Below are positions 63,452-64,000 of a DNA stretch of 64,000 nt, piece by piece. Numbering within the stretch: position 1 is the stretch's first letter; the number at the start of each line of letters is the position of its first letter. Source of the DNA: Flavobacteriales bacterium (GTDB lineage: Bacteria; Bacteroidota; Bacteroidia; Flavobacteriales_D; Crocinitomicaceae); contig CANJLG010000003.1 of the NCBI GenBank assembly GCA_947475095.1, positions 1 through 64,000 on the forward strand, in the 5' to 3' direction. A model generated the notes under the pieces. The model searched no databases. It was not told the DNA's origin and saw nothing but the letters and a program-made list of their open reading frames with translations. The translations under genes and the position numbers were made by a program.

Positions 63452-64000
63452 TTAATGGCGGATTATTACTTTTCGACTAAAAGATTTGAACCCGCTTCCT
63501 TCGAAAACAATAAAGTAAACACCACTTTTTAAATCTGAAACATCAACTTTTTTACTTGAACTTAAGTTCTCTTTAAGGATCAGATTTCCTAAAACATCGA
63601 CGATCTTCATAGAAACATTTTCGGATCGATTCAAATTGACATTTATATATTCTGAGGCAGGGTTGGGCACTATAGTTACCGAAAGAGGCTCCTTTAAAAC
63701 AGTAGGTTTTACCTTAGCAAGGTAGTCTACAATTATATCTACAGAATCTAAATAAGCCGCATTTAAACCTGAAATATAATAACGGTAATGCCCGGAGCCA
63801 GACACCCCATCTGCGGGATCTATTGAAACTTTCATTTTTCCATGTTCCCCTGGTTGTATATCGAAAAGCACTGTGCTGCCACCTGGGCTTGTCCAAGGAT
63901 TACTATTCATTTGTGTAGACGAAAAGCAGGTGCCCCCAAAAGGGTCGGTTGCGTGCCCCCAACATAATGCGTCTGCCCAACCTGTTGGGACAGAGACTTG
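63452..64000 (-). CDS. Secreted protein with T9SS sorting domain (5' truncated at window edge)
   Basis: The frame is open to the last base of the window; 182 residues of the C-terminal part are visible. An internal Met codon at 63910 is not the start: the upstream codons continue without a stop (for example GWADALCWGHATDPFGG). The first part resembles a beta-sandwich adhesion or protease-associated domain with GGSTVLFDIQPGEHGKMKV. The last ~80 residues are a T9SS domain: IVPNPASEYINVN, then LKSGVYFIVFEG and the basic end SRKVIIRH. Confidence 0.82.
   Translation of the reverse strand, partial: QVSVPTGWADALCWGHATDPFGGTCFSSTQMNSNPWTSPGGSTVLFDIQPGEHGKMKVSIDPADGVSGSGHYRYYISGLNAAYLDSVDIIVDYLAKVKPTVLKEPLSVTIVPNPASEYINVNLNRSENVSMKIVDVLGNLILKENLSSSKKVDVSDLKSGVYFIVFEGSGFKSFSRKVIIRH

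Noticed and set aside
63452-63910. A complete small T9SS protein starting at the ATG at 63910
   Set aside because: The frame continues without a stop to the window edge, so this is only the 3' part of a larger gene.

Overview
The window looks like a chromosomal segment from a member of the Bacteroidota, most likely class Flavobacteriia. The DNA is AT-rich by eye. At least three genes end in Por-type (T9SS) C-terminal sorting domains, a PorZ homologue is present, and a CHU_C-type gliding-motility domain is fused to an anti-sigma factor. Starts rarely have a Shine-Dalgarno sequence, and several intergenic gaps carry the Bacteroidota -7 element TAnnTTTG. The gene orders purH-mreBCD-PBP2-rodA and yicC-gmk-nadD are familiar from this group. 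No rRNA operon, insertion sequence, prophage or CRISPR array is visible.

Layout. 1-1797: 3' part of a secreted T9SS cargo gene. 1852-7129: a YqaA-like membrane protein, two GT-C-like membrane proteins, a HAD phosphatase and a UbiA/DPPR-synthase-like prenyltransferase, which together suggest a lipid-linked sugar pathway. 7224-9560: porZ. 9709-12733: bacilliredoxin, ArsC/Spx-like protein, flippase and enoyl-CoA hydratase. 12734-14128: a regulatory region with helically phased TAAnCGAA octamers, then three tandem single-stranded DNA-binding proteins, none with the usual acidic tail. 14179-19319 (minus): two Wzi/RemB-like outer-membrane barrels, cysQ and the two CoA-transferase subunits. 19322-27498 (minus): the cell-wall elongation cluster mreB-mreC-mreD-PBP2-rodA plus a class A PBP, followed upstream by purH. 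29224-31119: an LTA-synthase-like sulfatase-fold transferase. 31123-34491 (minus): nrdA and nrdB. 34909-40843: comF, a FAD oxidoreductase, dCMP deaminase, a CtpA protease and kup.

40844-41574 holds a small four-helix-bundle (S23/IVP) gene between two copies of an 80-bp sequence that includes the 3' end and terminator of tRNA-Leu(CAA); it resembles a small inserted cassette. 41680-43064 (minus) is an ECF sigma factor and its membrane anti-sigma factor. Then come a TlpA-like thioredoxin, yicC-gmk-nadD, a T9SS choice-of-anchor-B protein, a SpoU methyltransferase, mutS, tRNA-Gly(GCC), tRNA-Leu(UAA) with a decayed GIY-YIG fragment, hutI, a TraB/GumN protein, a DUF4143-type ATPase with an AddB-like nuclease, an unknown small protein, a LysE exporter, a MORN-repeat protein, RNase R, and the C-terminal part of another T9SS cargo at the right edge.

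Most of the window is housekeeping. The least conventional parts are the phased repeat array and triple SSB locus, the UbiA/HAD/GT-C block next to porZ, the sigma/anti-sigma pair with a gliding-motility domain outside the membrane, and the tRNA-linked four-helix-bundle cassette. All functions are inferred from sequence reading without database searches.
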